NCBI GenBank assembly: GCA_012026885.1
Contig: VEPL01000029.1
Location: forward strand, 124,001 to 188,000
DNA from: Betaproteobacteria bacterium
Lineage (GTDB): Bacteria > Pseudomonadota > Gammaproteobacteria > Burkholderiales > Rhodocyclaceae
DNA length: 64,000 bases
Reading direction: 5' to 3'
The stretch's first letter is position 1, and each line of letters starts with the position of its first letter. The translations under genes were made by a program, and so were the position numbers. Below the pieces are notes generated by a model. It was not told the origin of the DNA and did no database searches. It worked only from the letters and a program-made list of their open reading frames with translations. Shown piece by piece: positions 10,510 to 21,335 of the stretch.

Positions 10510-11298
10510 ATGAAGGTCGTCCAGCTCAGCGACCTGCACCTGACCCGCGACGGCGACCTGCTCTACGGTCGCAGCCCGCGCGCGCGGCTGACACAGGCGA
10601 TCGACCGCATCCTCGCCGACGATGCCGACGCCAGCCTGTGCCTGCTCACCGGCGACCTCGCCGACGCCGGCAGCGATAATGCCTATACCGACCTGCGGGC
10701 GGCGCTCGCCCGCCTGCCCATGCCCTGTCACCTGCTGCCCGGCAACCACGATGACCGCGCCGCCCTGCGCCGTGCCTTCCCGGCGCTGCCCGACGACGGT
10801 AACGGCTTCGTGCAGCAGGCGTTGGCCACGCCGGCCGGGCGCTTCCTGCTCCTCGACACGCTGCGCGACGGCAAGCCCTGGGGGCTCCTCTGTCCGGCCC
10901 GCCTCGCCTGGCTCGCCGCCGAACTCGCTGCCGGCGGCGACCAACCGCTGTTCATCACCATGCACCACCCGCCGTTCGCCGCCGGCCTGCCGGCGATGGA
11001 CCGCTTCATGCTGCGCGGGGTCGACGCTTTCTGGGAGGTCATCGCGCCGCACCGTGCGCGCATCCGCCACCTGTTCATCGGCCACCTGCACCGGCCGATC
11101 GGCGGCAGCTGGCGCGGGATTCCCTTCTCCTGCGTCGCCTCGCCCAACCACCAGGTAGCGCTCGACACGGCCAGTTCCGGCGATGACGTGCCCGGCTGCG
11201 CGGAACCGGCCGGCTACGGGGTCATCCTCATCGACGGCGACACCATAGTCGCCCACCACCGACCGCTCGCGGGCGGCGACACCGCCTTCCTGCTCTGA
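10510..11298 (+). CDS. Metallophosphoesterase, CpdA-like 3',5'-cyclic AMP phosphodiesterase
   Basis: QLSDLHLTRDGDLLYG, LTGDLADAGS, LLPGNHDDR, MHHPPF, IGHLHRPIGG. Confidence 0.87.
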   Translation: MKVVQLSDLHLTRDGDLLYGRSPRARLTQAIDRILADDADASLCLLTGDLADAGSDNAYTDLRAALARLPMPCHLLPGNHDDRAALRRAFPALPDDGNGFVQQALATPAGRFLLLDTLRDGKPWGLLCPARLAWLAAELAAGGDQPLFITMHHPPFAAGLPAMDRFMLRGVDAFWEVIAPHRARIRHLFIGHLHRPIGGSWRGIPFSCVASPNHQVALDTASSGDDVPGCAEPAGYGVILIDGDTIVAHHRPLAGGDTAFLL

Positions 11299-11299
11299 C

Positions 11300-12079
11300 T
11301 CAGGCGGTCACTGCCGCCTTGGCCGGTGCCCACTGGCGGCGGCTGACCGGCAGTTTCTCGGGCACCCCACGCAGCAGCGCCCAGCCGTAGGCTTCGGCGT
11401 CGTCGCCGGCGGCCTTCTCGAAGCCGGCCAGCGCCGAACGCGCGACCAACACGGAACGATGCAGCCGGAGAAAACGCTCTCCGAACTCTTCCTCCAAATG
11501 GGTCAGCGCCTCGTCGAGCAGGTATTCGCGCTCGACGGTGCGGGCGGTGACGTACTTGAGGTCGGCCCGGAAGTAGAGTATCTCGGCCACCGGCACGAGC
11601 AGGAGGCGGCCGCGCTCGTGACAGGCGAGGTGGGTACGCCCGCCGCCGCGCACTACCTGGCCGATGCCGGCGAGCAAGACCGGATCGGGGCGCGGCGCCG
11701 CCTGCGCCTTGTGCAGGGCGGTCAGCAGGCGCTGGCCGCGGACCGGCTTCAACAGGTAGTCGATCGCGTTGAGGTCGAAGGCCTGCAGCGCGTAGTTATC
11801 GTAGGCGGTCGTGAAGATGACCGCCGGCGGCGCCGGCATGGCGCCGAGATGGCCGGCGAATTCGAGCCCGTCCATGCCCGGCATGCGGATGTCGGCCAGC
11901 ACGACATCGACCGGCGCTGCGCGCAATTGCTCGAGCGCCTCGAGTCCGTTCCCCGCCTCAGCGACGACGACCGTCGGCAACTGGACGGCAAGGTCGCCGA
12001 GCACGGCGCGCAGGCGCTCGCGCGCCAGCGGCTCGTCATCGACGATGAGGATCTTCAGCGATTCGGCGTCGCTCGGCAT
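11300..12079 (-). CDS. LytTR-family response regulator (AlgR-like)
   Basis: Receiver domain ILIVDDEPLARERLR...VDVVLADIRMPGMDG plus LytTR-type C-terminus; follows a LytS/AlgZ-type kinase. Confidence 0.9.
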   Translation of the reverse strand: MPSDAESLKILIVDDEPLARERLRAVLGDLAVQLPTVVVAEAGNGLEALEQLRAAPVDVVLADIRMPGMDGLEFAGHLGAMPAPPAVIFTTAYDNYALQAFDLNAIDYLLKPVRGQRLLTALHKAQAAPRPDPVLLAGIGQVVRGGGRTHLACHERGRLLLVPVAEILYFRADLKYVTARTVEREYLLDEALTHLEEEFGERFLRLHRSVLVARSALAGFEKAAGDDAEAYGWALLRGVPEKLPVSRRQWAPAKAAVTA

Positions 12080-13071
12080 GGCAGGATGATGCGGACCTCG
12101 TAGCGGCCCTCGCCCTCGGCGATCTCGAGGCGGGCCTCGAGGTCATAGTACAACGCCAGGCGTTCGCGGATATTGTCGACGGCCATGCGGTTGCCGGCGG
12201 CGTGGCGCCCCGCCGCACCGGCAACGGGATTGGCGATGACGATGCGCAGTTCGTCGCCGCGCCGCTCGAGAGCGATGGTGACGGTCCCGCCGGCGGGTGC
12301 CGGTTCGATGCCGTGATACACCGCATTCTCCAGCAGCGGCTGCAGCATCAGCGGCGGGATCGGCAGGTCCATGGAAACCGGGCCGATTTGCCAGTCGACC
12401 GCGAGGCGCTCGCCGAGGCGCAGGTGCTCGAGTTCGAGGTATTGCCGCGCCAGCGCCAGCTCGTCGGCGAGGCTGACCAGTCCGCCCGGGTCGCGCATCG
12501 CCGCGCGGAAGAGGTCCGACAGGGCCTCGAGGGCCGCCTCGGCCTGCTGCGGTCGGGCCCGGATCAGCGACAGCACGGCGTTCAGCGAATTGAACAGGAA
12601 ATGCGGCCGGATGCGCGCGTTCAGGGCGGCCAGGCGCGCTTCCGCCTGGGCCGGCGAAAAGGCGCGGGCGCGCAGGGCGAAGTAGAGCAGCATCGTCGCC
12701 GCTGCCAACGCGGCGAGCAAGGCTGCTCGCCCGGCGCCGGCCTCGGCGAAGCCTAACAACTGCCAGAAGCGCTGCTGGGCGACCGCCAATCCGGCGGCGA
12801 TCGCGACCACCGCGGCCTGCGCCAAGGGCTCAGGCAACCGGCGCAGCATGTCGCGCAGCAGCGCCAGGACGCCGAGGCAGAGCAACAGCAGCGGCTCGAC
12901 CACCGCCGCCAGCTCGACGTAGCGCTCCCCCCAGCCGGAAAGGCCCGGCGTCTGGACCAGCGCCGCCGCCAGGGCCAGGACGTTAACGCCAAGCAACAGG
13001 CGCAGCATGACCCCGAAGTTGCGCCAGTCAGGCAGCGGGTGGGTCGCGGGAAAGTGCCGTATACTTGCCAT
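12055..13071 (-). CDS. LytS/AlgZ (FimS)-type sensor histidine kinase
   Basis: Multi-TM N-terminus, [35 protein letters not shown]; overlaps the AlgR-like gene. Confidence 0.9.
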   Translation of the reverse strand: MASIRHFPATHPLPDWRNFGVMLRLLLGVNVLALAAALVQTPGLSGWGERYVELAAVVEPLLLLCLGVLALLRDMLRRLPEPLAQAAVVAIAAGLAVAQQRFWQLLGFAEAGAGRAALLAALAAATMLLYFALRARAFSPAQAEARLAALNARIRPHFLFNSLNAVLSLIRARPQQAEAALEALSDLFRAAMRDPGGLVSLADELALARQYLELEHLRLGERLAVDWQIGPVSMDLPIPPLMLQPLLENAVYHGIEPAPAGGTVTIALERRGDELRIVIANPVAGAAGRHAAGNRMAVDNIRERLALYYDLEARLEIAEGEGRYEVRIILPCRATPNR

Positions 13072-13116
13072 TATTCGAGCGCCAGATCGGCCGACCGCAC
13101 CATTCTAGACCAGAGC

Positions 13117-14502
13117 ATGACCACCGACGCTTCCCAATACACCTGGGCCGGCCGTTTCTCCGAGCCCGTCTCCGATCTCGTCAAACGCTACACCGCCTCG
13201 GTCGATTTCGACCAGCGCATGTGGCGCCAGGACATTCGCGGCTCGCTCGCCCACGCCCGCATGCTGGCCAAACAGGGCATCATCGCCGCGGCCGACCTGG
13301 CCGACATCGAACGCGGCATGGCCGTCGTCACAGAAGAAATCGAGTCGGGCAAGTTTGAATGGTCGCTCGACCTCGAAGACGTTCATCTCAACATCGAAAA
13401 GCGCCTGACCGCGCTGGTCGGCGATGCCGGCAAGCGTCTGCACACCGGTCGTTCGCGCAACGACCAGGTGGCGACCGACATCCGCCTCTACCTGCGCGAT
13501 TCGATCGACGACATCCTCGTCCTGCTCAAGGCTTTCCGTTCGGCCCTGGTCGATCTGGCCGAGAAGGAAGCAGCCACCCCGATGCCCGGCTTCACGCACC
13601 TGCAGGTCGCCCAGCCGGTCACCTTCGGCCACCACATGCTGGCCTATTTCGAAATGTTCGGCCGCGATGCCGAGCGCTTCGTCGATTGCCGCAAGCGCGT
13701 CGCCCGCCTGCCCCTCGGCGCCGCCGCGCTGGCCGGCACGACCTACCCGATCGACCGCGAATTCGTTGCCGAACAACTGGGCTTCGACGGCGTCTGCGAG
13801 AACTCGCTGGATGCCGTTTCCGACCGCGACTTCGCCATCGAATTCACCTCGACCTGCGCGCTGTTGATGATGCACATCAGCCGCCTGTCGGAAGAACTGG
13901 TGATGTGGATGAGCCCGCGCATCGGCTTCATCCAGATTGCCGACCGCTTCTGCACCGGCTCGTCGATCATGCCGCAGAAGAAGAATCCGGACGTGCCGGA
14001 ACTGGCGCGCGGCAAGACCGGCCGCGTGTACGGCCAGCTGATGAGCCTGCTGACCCTGATGAAGTCGCAGCCGCTGGCCTACAACAAGGACAACCAGGAA
14101 GACAAGGAACCGCTGTTCGACGCCGTCGACACGGTGACCGACACGCTGCGCATCTTCGCCGACATGGCGGGCGGCATCACGGTGCGCGCCGAGAACATGC
14201 AGGCCGCGCTGACCCAGGGCTTCGCCACCGCCACCGACCTCGCCGACTACCTGGTCAAGAAGGGCCTGCCCTTCCGCGACGCGCACGAAGCCGTCGGCCA
14301 CGCCGTCAAGGCCGCCGAAGCCAGGGGCATCGACCTGCCGCAACTGAACCTAGACGAACTCAAGGCCTTCTGCCCGCAGGTGGGAGACGACGTGTTTGCC
14401 GTGTTGACCGTGGCAGGCTCGCTGGCCTCGCGCAACCACATCGGCGGCACCGCCCCCGAACAAGTGCGCGCGGCAGTCGCCCGCGCCCGGACCCGCCTCT
14501 GA
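13117..14502 (+). CDS. argH: Argininosuccinate lyase
   Basis: [23 protein letters not shown]...[13 protein letters not shown]...[26 protein letters not shown]. Confidence 0.98.
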   Translation: MTTDASQYTWAGRFSEPVSDLVKRYTASVDFDQRMWRQDIRGSLAHARMLAKQGIIAAADLADIERGMAVVTEEIESGKFEWSLDLEDVHLNIEKRLTALVGDAGKRLHTGRSRNDQVATDIRLYLRDSIDDILVLLKAFRSALVDLAEKEAATPMPGFTHLQVAQPVTFGHHMLAYFEMFGRDAERFVDCRKRVARLPLGAAALAGTTYPIDREFVAEQLGFDGVCENSLDAVSDRDFAIEFTSTCALLMMHISRLSEELVMWMSPRIGFIQIADRFCTGSSIMPQKKNPDVPELARGKTGRVYGQLMSLLTLMKSQPLAYNKDNQEDKEPLFDAVDTVTDTLRIFADMAGGITVRAENMQAALTQGFATATDLADYLVKKGLPFRDAHEAVGHAVKAAEARGIDLPQLNLDELKAFCPQVGDDVFAVLTVAGSLASRNHIGGTAPEQVRAAVARARTRL

Positions 14503-14505
14503 ACG

Positions 14506-15786
14506 ATGCAGAAGCGGCTCGGCAAGTACGAACTGCTGAGTAAGCTCGGCGACGGGGCGACAAGCACCGTCTATCTCGGTCGCGACCCTTTCGCCAAGCG
14601 CGAGGTGGCGATCAAGGTCGCCACCCCCGAAATCCTGCGCGACCCCGAGCGCGGCCGGCTGTATACCCGCCTGTTCCTCAACGAGGCGTCACTGGTCGGC
14701 AAGCTGACCCACCCACACATCGTGCAGATCTTCGATGCCGTGGTGACCGACGACCTCTGCTACATCGTCATGGAATACGTGCCGGGCGGCACGCTGGAGA
14801 CCTACACGCACGGCGACAAGCTGCTGCCGGTCGACCACGTCGTCGAACTCATATTCAAGTGCACGCGTGCGCTCGAGTTCGCTCACCGCCTGGGCATCAC
14901 CCACCGCGACATCAAGCCGGCCAATATCCTGATGTGCGACCAGCACGACATCAAGATCTCCGACTTCGGCTCCGCCATCACCAACACACCCAATCACCGG
15001 ACCGTCATCACCGGCGTCGGCTCGCCCGCCTACATGTCGCCCGAGCAGATCCGCGAGCGTCCGCTCGACCATCGTACCGACATTTACTCGCTCGGCGTCG
15101 TCATGCACCAGCTGCTGACCGGCGAACTCCCGTTCGCCGGCGACACCGATTACGCGATCATTTTCCAGGTCATCAACACGACACCGCCGCTACCCTCGGC
15201 GCGACGTCCCGACCTGCCGCCCATCCTCGACCGCATCGTGGCGCGGGCCATGGCGCGCGACACCGAAGCCCGCTACCCGACGTGGACAGCCTTCGCCCAG
15301 GACCTGGCGCAGGCGGTACGCACGGGACAGCTCAAGCGCCACCACGGCGACATGCCGGAAACCGAGAAATTCGCGACCCTGCGCATGCTGCCCTTCTTCA
15401 CCGACTTCACCGATGTCGAGATCTGGGAAGCCCTGCGCTTCGCGGGCTGGCAACGAGTCGATCCGGGCACGATCATCATGCGCGACGGCGAACCCGGAAC
15501 CGCGTTCGGCTTCGTCATCGAAGGCGAACTCGAAGTCAGCAAGAACGGGCACCGGATCGCCACGCTCGGCCCCGGCGAGAGCTTCGGCGAAATGGCGGTG
15601 ATTCGCCGCTATGGCCACGAGCGCATCGCCGACATCACCGCCGCTACCGACGCGCGCGTCGTCATTATCCGCAGCGAGGCCCTCACGGAAGCGTCAGGCG
15701 CCTGCCGGATGCATTTCTATCAGGCCTTCCTGGAAACCATGGCTGACCGCCTGAGCGGCGCGGTCCGCCACATCGCCTCCGGCTGA
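14506..15786 (+). CDS. Serine/threonine protein kinase with C-terminal cyclic-nucleotide-binding domain
   Basis: Kinase motifs GDGATSTVYLG, VAIKVA, HRDIKPANI, DFGSA; C-terminal GEPGTAFGFVIEGELEVSKNG...GESFGEMAVIRRYGHERIADITAATDA; starts 3 nt after argH stop. Confidence 0.92.
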   Translation: MQKRLGKYELLSKLGDGATSTVYLGRDPFAKREVAIKVATPEILRDPERGRLYTRLFLNEASLVGKLTHPHIVQIFDAVVTDDLCYIVMEYVPGGTLETYTHGDKLLPVDHVVELIFKCTRALEFAHRLGITHRDIKPANILMCDQHDIKISDFGSAITNTPNHRTVITGVGSPAYMSPEQIRERPLDHRTDIYSLGVVMHQLLTGELPFAGDTDYAIIFQVINTTPPLPSARRPDLPPILDRIVARAMARDTEARYPTWTAFAQDLAQAVRTGQLKRHHGDMPETEKFATLRMLPFFTDFTDVEIWEALRFAGWQRVDPGTIIMRDGEPGTAFGFVIEGELEVSKNGHRIATLGPGESFGEMAVIRRYGHERIADITAATDARVVIIRSEALTEASGACRMHFYQAFLETMADRLSGAVRHIASG

Positions 15787-15793
15787 CTTCCCG

Positions 15794-17800
15794 TCAGCCC
15801 GGTGCCGGCAACGAGGCAACTGCCTCGTCGGCGGATTCGTAGAGATGCGGCGCCACATGCGCCTTGGTCAAGGCTTCCCCGAGTTTAACGCGCATGAAGG
15901 TGTTGGACGTATAGCGCGTCACGTCGTGGTAGAAGCGCTCGACAACCCCTCTGACCATGCCCATGTAGGGATCGACCAGTTCCGGCGTGATCGAGAAGCG
16001 GTCGTAATTGACAATAGCGAAAACCTTGTGGCCAATCGGCGCCAGAAAGTCTTCGACGGCGTGCTGGATGCGCTCGATGTCTGCCTCGCTGCGAACCGTC
16101 AGCCCCTCGAAATTGAGGAAGAAAAGGTTCTTCTCGGGTTCGTAGGTGAGGCGCTCGGAAAGCGGAATTGCCAGCATTTCCGGGCGGATGTTCATCGGCT
16201 CTTCGTGGAAGATGCGGCTGTCCATCAGTGCCGGCTCGGCATGCATGATCGGCATGAAGTCCATCTTGTCGAGGATGTCGCGCTGCAGATCGACGCCGGG
16301 TGCAATCTCGATCAATTCGAGACCCTCGGCACACAGGCGGAAGACGCAGCGCTCGGTCACGTAGAGCACGGTCTTGCCCCACTTGGCGGCCTGCGGGCCG
16401 CTGAACGTCCGGTGCTCCACTTCCTGGACGAATTTCCTGGCCTTGCCGTCCTCCAGAATCAGTAGTTTTCCGGCGTCGACCGCAACATCCAGATTACCGG
16501 CGGTAAAGGTTCCGACGAACACCACCTTCTTGGCATTCTGTGAGATGTTGATGAATCCGCCAGCCCCGGCCAGGCGGGGACCGAACTTGGAGACATTCAG
16601 GTTGCCTTGGCGGTCAGCCTGGGCAAGCCCGAGGAAGGCGATGTCGAGGCCGCCCCCATCGTAGAAATCGAACTGGCTGGGCTGGTCGATGATCGCCTGG
16701 GCATTGGTGGCTGCCCCAAAACTGAGGCCGCCCGCGGGAACGCCACCGATGACGCCGGGTTCGGCGGTCAGCGTCATCAGGTCGATGATCTGCTCTTCTG
16801 CGGCGACATTGGCGACGCCTTCGGGCATGCCGATGCCCAGATTGACCACGGCGTTGGCTTTCAATTCGAGGGCGGCCCGACGCGCGATGATCTTGCGTTC
16901 GCTCATCGGCATAGGCGGAATCGCCGACATCGGCACCTTGATTTCGCCGGCAAAGGCGGCACTGTAGGGTTCGGCAAAGGTTTGCAGGTGGTACTCCGGC
17001 TTTTCGGCAACCACCACGCAGTCGACGAGAATCCCCGGAATCTTGACCTGCCGGGGATTCAGCGTGCCGCGCTCGGCAATGCGCTCGACCTGAACGATCA
17101 CCGTACCGCCCGAATTGCGGGTCGCCATCGCAATGGCCTGCGCTTCCAGCGTCAGCGCCTCCTTTTCCATCGTGATGTTGCCATCCGGATCCGCGGTCGT
17201 TCCGCGGATGATGCCGACGTTGATCGGGAAAGCCTTGTAGAAAAGATACTCCTGGCCATCGATTTCCATCAGACGGACCACATCGGTGGTGGTCTTCTCG
17301 TTCAGCTTTCCCCCGCCGAACCGCGGATCGACGAAGGTGCCGAGGCCGACGCGGGTTATCGTTCCCGGCTTGCCGGCGGCGATGTCGCGGAAGAGATGGG
17401 TGATGACGCCTTGCGGCAGGTTGTAGGCCTCGATCCGGTTGGCAACAGCCAGTTGCTGCAGTTTCGGTACGAGGCCCCAATGCCCGCCCAGCACGCGGGA
17501 AACCAGACCATCGTGGCCGAAGTGGTTGAGGCCGCGCTCCTTCCCGTCACCTTGGCCGGCGGCGTAGACGAGGGTCAGGTTGCGCGGACTGCCGAGGCCG
17601 TGAACATCGGCCTGTTCACCCTCAAGAAACAGCTCCTCGAGGGCCACCGCAATGTTCTCGGCAAAGCCGATCCCGACGAAGCCGCCGGTAGCGACCGTAT
17701 CGCCGTCCCGGATCAGACGCACGGCCTCACGAGCACTGACGACCTTGCCCGTGTCCGAAGCACGCAGCGAGGAGGCCATGGGATGCTTGGCAACTGGCAT
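15794..17800 (-). CDS. Acyl-CoA:acetate/3-ketoacid CoA-transferase family protein with C-terminal extension
   Basis: [29 protein letters not shown]...[18 protein letters not shown]; 668 aa with about 130 extra C-terminal residues. Confidence 0.85.
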   Translation of the reverse strand: MPVAKHPMASSLRASDTGKVVSAREAVRLIRDGDTVATGGFVGIGFAENIAVALEELFLEGEQADVHGLGSPRNLTLVYAAGQGDGKERGLNHFGHDGLVSRVLGGHWGLVPKLQQLAVANRIEAYNLPQGVITHLFRDIAAGKPGTITRVGLGTFVDPRFGGGKLNEKTTTDVVRLMEIDGQEYLFYKAFPINVGIIRGTTADPDGNITMEKEALTLEAQAIAMATRNSGGTVIVQVERIAERGTLNPRQVKIPGILVDCVVVAEKPEYHLQTFAEPYSAAFAGEIKVPMSAIPPMPMSERKIIARRAALELKANAVVNLGIGMPEGVANVAAEEQIIDLMTLTAEPGVIGGVPAGGLSFGAATNAQAIIDQPSQFDFYDGGGLDIAFLGLAQADRQGNLNVSKFGPRLAGAGGFINISQNAKKVVFVGTFTAGNLDVAVDAGKLLILEDGKARKFVQEVEHRTFSGPQAAKWGKTVLYVTERCVFRLCAEGLELIEIAPGVDLQRDILDKMDFMPIMHAEPALMDSRIFHEEPMNIRPEMLAIPLSERLTYEPEKNLFFLNFEGLTVRSEADIERIQHAVEDFLAPIGHKVFAIVNYDRFSITPELVDPYMGMVRGVVERFYHDVTRYTSNTFMRVKLGEALTKAHVAPHLYESADEAVASLPAPG

Positions 17801-17834
17801 GTCTTGTCTCCTTGTTATGGTGGCCCGACGGTCG

Positions 17835-19232
17835 TCAGACCAGGCCTGTCATGTAGTAGGTCGCGATCACCACGAAAACCGCCAGCGTCTTGATACAGGT
17901 GATGGCGAAGATGTCCTTGTAGGACTGCCGGTGCGTCAGCCCGGTGACTGCAAGCAGGGTGATCACCGCACCGTTGTGCGGCAGCGTGTCCATGCCGCCC
18001 GAAGCCATCGAGGCGACCCGATGGAGGACTTCGAGCGGGATGCCTGCTGCATTCGCATTCTCGATGAACGTTTCTGCCATCGCCGCCAGGGCGATGCCCA
18101 TGCCTCCCGAGGCCGAGCCGGTAATGCCGGCCAGGGTGGTGACGGTGATCGCCTCGTTGATCAGGGGATTTGGAATTGCGCGCAGGCCGTCGGCAATGAC
18201 CAGGAAGCCCGGCAATGCCGCGATGACAGCCCCGAAGCCGTATTCGGAAGCGGTGTTCATCGTCGCCAGCAGCGCGCCCCCGATCGCCGTCTTGGTACCT
18301 TCCGCAAATTTTTCGAGCACGGTCCGGCCGGCAAAGACGAAGACCGTGGCAATGCCGAGCAACAATGCGCCCTCGACCGCCCAGATGGCAGCAATCGCCT
18401 TGGTCTGCTGGACAACCGGGGCCGCCTTGCCGATGACCGCCGGAATGAACGACACCGATTCGCCATAGACCTTCGGAATAAGCACTGTGAAGACCTTGTT
18501 CATGACGCCGACCATGACCAGCGGCAGGATGGCGATCAGCGGATGGGCCAGCTTCTCGTGCTCGAACGGCTCCGGCTCGTTCAGAAGTTCGGTGCCGTAG
18601 CCTTCATTGGCGGCCATCGCCTTGCGCCGCTGCCATTCGAGATAGGTCATGCCGACAACGAAAATGAACACGGCCCCTACGACACCGAGTATCGGCGCGG
18701 CGTAGATATTGGTCTTGAAAAAGGTAGTCGGGATGATGTTCTGGATCTGCGGGGTGCCGGGCAGCGCATCCATCGTGAAGGTGAAGGCGCCCAAGGCGAT
18801 CGTGCCGGGGATAAGCCGCTTCGGAATACCGCCGGCACGGAACATCTCGGCAGCGAAGGGATACACCGCGAAAACCACGACGAACAGTGAAACGCCGCCG
18901 TAAGTCAGGATGGCGCAGACGAGGACGATCGACAGCATTGCGCGCTCGCGGCCAATCAACTTGATCACCGACGCCACGATGGCCTTGGAGAACCCGGACA
19001 GCTCGATGACCTTGCCGAATACCGCCCCGAGCAGGAAGACCGGGAAGTAGTTCTTGACGAATGCCACCATCTTGTCCATGAACAACCCGGTGAACATCGG
19101 GGCGACCAGGGATGGGTCGAGGAAAAGTACGGCGCCGAGGGCGGCAACCGGTGCGAAGAGGATGACGCTGTAGCCCCGATAGGCCACGAACATCAGGAAT
19201 CCCAGTGAGGCAAGGACGACAATGAATTCCAC
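17835..19232 (-). CDS. GntP-family permease
   Basis: 465 aa multi-TM protein; [54 protein letters not shown] is GntP-like. Confidence 0.87.
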   Translation of the reverse strand: MEFIVVLASLGFLMFVAYRGYSVILFAPVAALGAVLFLDPSLVAPMFTGLFMDKMVAFVKNYFPVFLLGAVFGKVIELSGFSKAIVASVIKLIGRERAMLSIVLVCAILTYGGVSLFVVVFAVYPFAAEMFRAGGIPKRLIPGTIALGAFTFTMDALPGTPQIQNIIPTTFFKTNIYAAPILGVVGAVFIFVVGMTYLEWQRRKAMAANEGYGTELLNEPEPFEHEKLAHPLIAILPLVMVGVMNKVFTVLIPKVYGESVSFIPAVIGKAAPVVQQTKAIAAIWAVEGALLLGIATVFVFAGRTVLEKFAEGTKTAIGGALLATMNTASEYGFGAVIAALPGFLVIADGLRAIPNPLINEAITVTTLAGITGSASGGMGIALAAMAETFIENANAAGIPLEVLHRVASMASGGMDTLPHNGAVITLLAVTGLTHRQSYKDIFAITCIKTLAVFVVIATYYMTGLV

Positions 19233-19265
19233 GATTCTCTCCTTTGTTATGTGACGGCGCCGCTA

Positions 19266-19282
19266 TGGCACATCGCGTGCCA
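19266..19282 (-). promoter_or_regulatory. Predicted sigma-54 (-24/-12) promoter for the permease/CoA-transferase unit
   Basis: Minus strand TGGCACGCGATGTGCCA: GG-N10-GC spacing, full TGGCACG at -24; 33 nt upstream of the permease start codon. Confidence 0.75.
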
Positions 19283-19389
19283 CCCCTCCCAACTCATTGA
19301 AAATACTTGAAATCAACCGCCTTGCAACGTCAACCGCACCCGCCAAAGTGTTCGCCCGGCCGGACACCCTGTCCTTGCCGGCAGACAGT

Positions 19390-20772
19390 TCATACTGCGC
19401 CGGCCTCGACGCCCAGCAACGAGATCTTTTCGTAGAGTGCGGCCCGCGATATACCCAGCTTGCGGGCCGCCTGGACCTTGTTGCCGTGGCAGGCCCGCAA
19501 TGCGTCGACGATGGCTGATCGCTCCGCCTGCGCGACGATGCCGGCCATGCTGGCGCCAAGTTGTCGCCCCATCGGCATGACCGCGTCGAGGGTCGCGGCT
19601 TCGAGGGTATCGCCATCGACCGTGAGCAACGCCCGCTCCAGCACATTGGCCAATTCGCGGACATTGCCGGGCCAGTCGTGGCGGAGCAGGCGCTGGACAG
19701 CACCCGGCTCGAGGCCGACGACGGGCATGTCGAGGCGGTGACAGATCTGCTCGACCAGGCACTCGGCAATCTGCGGCAGGTCGCCGGCACGATCGCGCAG
19801 CGGCGGCGGCCGCAAGGTGACCACGTTGAGTCGGTAATAAAGATCGGCGCGGAATGCGCCCTCGCTGACCATTTTCTCAAGGTCCCGACTGGTTGCAGCG
19901 ATGACGCGAACGTCGACCGGAATCAGGCGGTTGGAACCCACCGGCTCCACTTCGCGCTCCTGAAGCGTACGCAGGAGTTTGGCTTGCAGGTTCAGCGACA
20001 TGTCGCCGACCTCGTCGAGGAACAGCGTGCCGCGATCCGCCAGTTTGAACTTGCCGTCGCGCCCGCGCCGGTCGGCCCCGGTGTAGGCCCCGGCCGCGAC
20101 GCCGAAGAATTCGGCCTCCAGAAGGGTTTCCGGGATTGCTGCGAGGTTGACCGCGACGAACGGGCCGTCCGCCCGCGGGCTGGCAGCATGGATCGCCTGG
20201 GCCAGGAGTTCCTTGCCGGTCCCTGTTTCGCCCACGATCAGCACTGACGATGCGGTGCGGGCGGCACGCCGGGCCGCCTGTTTGAGGTCGCTGCAGGCGA
20301 CGCCGCTGCCGATGAAACTGGACAGCGTGTACTTGGTCCGTCGCGCCGCCGCCAGCCGCCGTTCGACATCGGCCAGTTCGGCCCGCAGTTGCTGATAGCG
20401 CGACACCACTGGCGCCAGATGCCGGGGGTCGTCGAACAGCATGAAGCCGACTGCACCGACCACCTCGCCACGCTGGTCGCGCAACGGCAGGCGCGTCACG
20501 ACGAAGGCTTCGTCGGCGAATTCCATGATATCCAGCATGATCGGCTTGCCGCTCTCGACCACCTGGCGCATCAGGCTGTGCGGTATGGCTTCCTCGATCG
20601 GTCGGCCGATCGCCGCAGCCGGGTCGGTAATGCCCAGGCGCTCGGGATAGCGCTCGTTCATCCAGACAATGCGGGCCTCGGCATCGACGATGATCGCCCC
20701 TTCGCACAGATCGGCAAAGTGTTCGAGCAGGGAATGGGCGGCCAATTCGCGCAGTTCGTCGGCGGAAATCAT
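19390..20772 (-). CDS. PAS-containing sigma-54-dependent Fis-family transcriptional activator
   Basis: PAS-like N-terminus, VLIVGETGTGKELLAQAIHAASPRADGPFVAVNLAAIPETLLEAEFFG (GAYTGA as GAYTGADRRG), Fis-type HTH; start set at MISADELRE. Confidence 0.93.
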   Translation of the reverse strand: MISADELRELAAHSLLEHFADLCEGAIIVDAEARIVWMNERYPERLGITDPAAAIGRPIEEAIPHSLMRQVVESGKPIMLDIMEFADEAFVVTRLPLRDQRGEVVGAVGFMLFDDPRHLAPVVSRYQQLRAELADVERRLAAARRTKYTLSSFIGSGVACSDLKQAARRAARTASSVLIVGETGTGKELLAQAIHAASPRADGPFVAVNLAAIPETLLEAEFFGVAAGAYTGADRRGRDGKFKLADRGTLFLDEVGDMSLNLQAKLLRTLQEREVEPVGSNRLIPVDVRVIAATSRDLEKMVSEGAFRADLYYRLNVVTLRPPPLRDRAGDLPQIAECLVEQICHRLDMPVVGLEPGAVQRLLRHDWPGNVRELANVLERALLTVDGDTLEAATLDAVMPMGRQLGASMAGIVAQAERSAIVDALRACHGNKVQAARKLGISRAALYEKISLLGVEAGAV

Positions 20773-20791
20773 GGGAACGTTCTGATCAGCC

Positions 20792-21334
20792 TCATCGGAG
20801 AAACTCCCGACTGACCTGGCGGAAGAGATCGGTGCCCGCCCGCTGCAGCCACTCGAATGCGACCATCTCGCGCGACACGATGCGGCAACCTTCCTGGCGC
20901 ATGCGCTCGAGGCCGAGGGCCTTGTCGCCGGCGCGCCGCGAACCGCATGCCTCGGCGACGACGAAGACCTCCTTGCCCTGAGCGAGCAAACCGAGCACCG
21001 TCTGCAGCACACAGACGTGCGTCTCGGTGCCGGCCAGCACCACCTGCGGCCGTGCCAGTGCCGGCAATGCCGCCAGGCAGCCGTCGGCGGCAGCCGAAAA
21101 ATGGATCTTCTCGACGATTTCGCCGGGTGCCAGGCGCCCCGCCAGTTCGGGCACGGTCGCCCCGAGCCCGGCAGGATACTGCTCGGTCGCCGTCACCGGG
21201 ACAGAGAGCCGGCGCGCCACGTCGACCAGCCAGGCATTGTGGCGCAGCACGTCGGCAATGCCGTCGATGGCCGGCGCCAGCCGCTCCTGGAGGTCGACCA
21301 GCAGGAGCGTCGAACGGGCGGGATCGATCAGCAT
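20792..21334 (-). CDS. Isochorismatase-family hydrolase
   Basis: STLLLVDLQERLAPAI...VTATEQYPAGLG...VVLAGTETHVCVLQTVLGLL. Confidence 0.9.
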   Translation of the reverse strand: MLIDPARSTLLLVDLQERLAPAIDGIADVLRHNAWLVDVARRLSVPVTATEQYPAGLGATVPELAGRLAPGEIVEKIHFSAAADGCLAALPALARPQVVLAGTETHVCVLQTVLGLLAQGKEVFVVAEACGSRRAGDKALGLERMRQEGCRIVSREMVAFEWLQRAGTDLFRQVSREFLR

Positions 21335-21335
21335 G

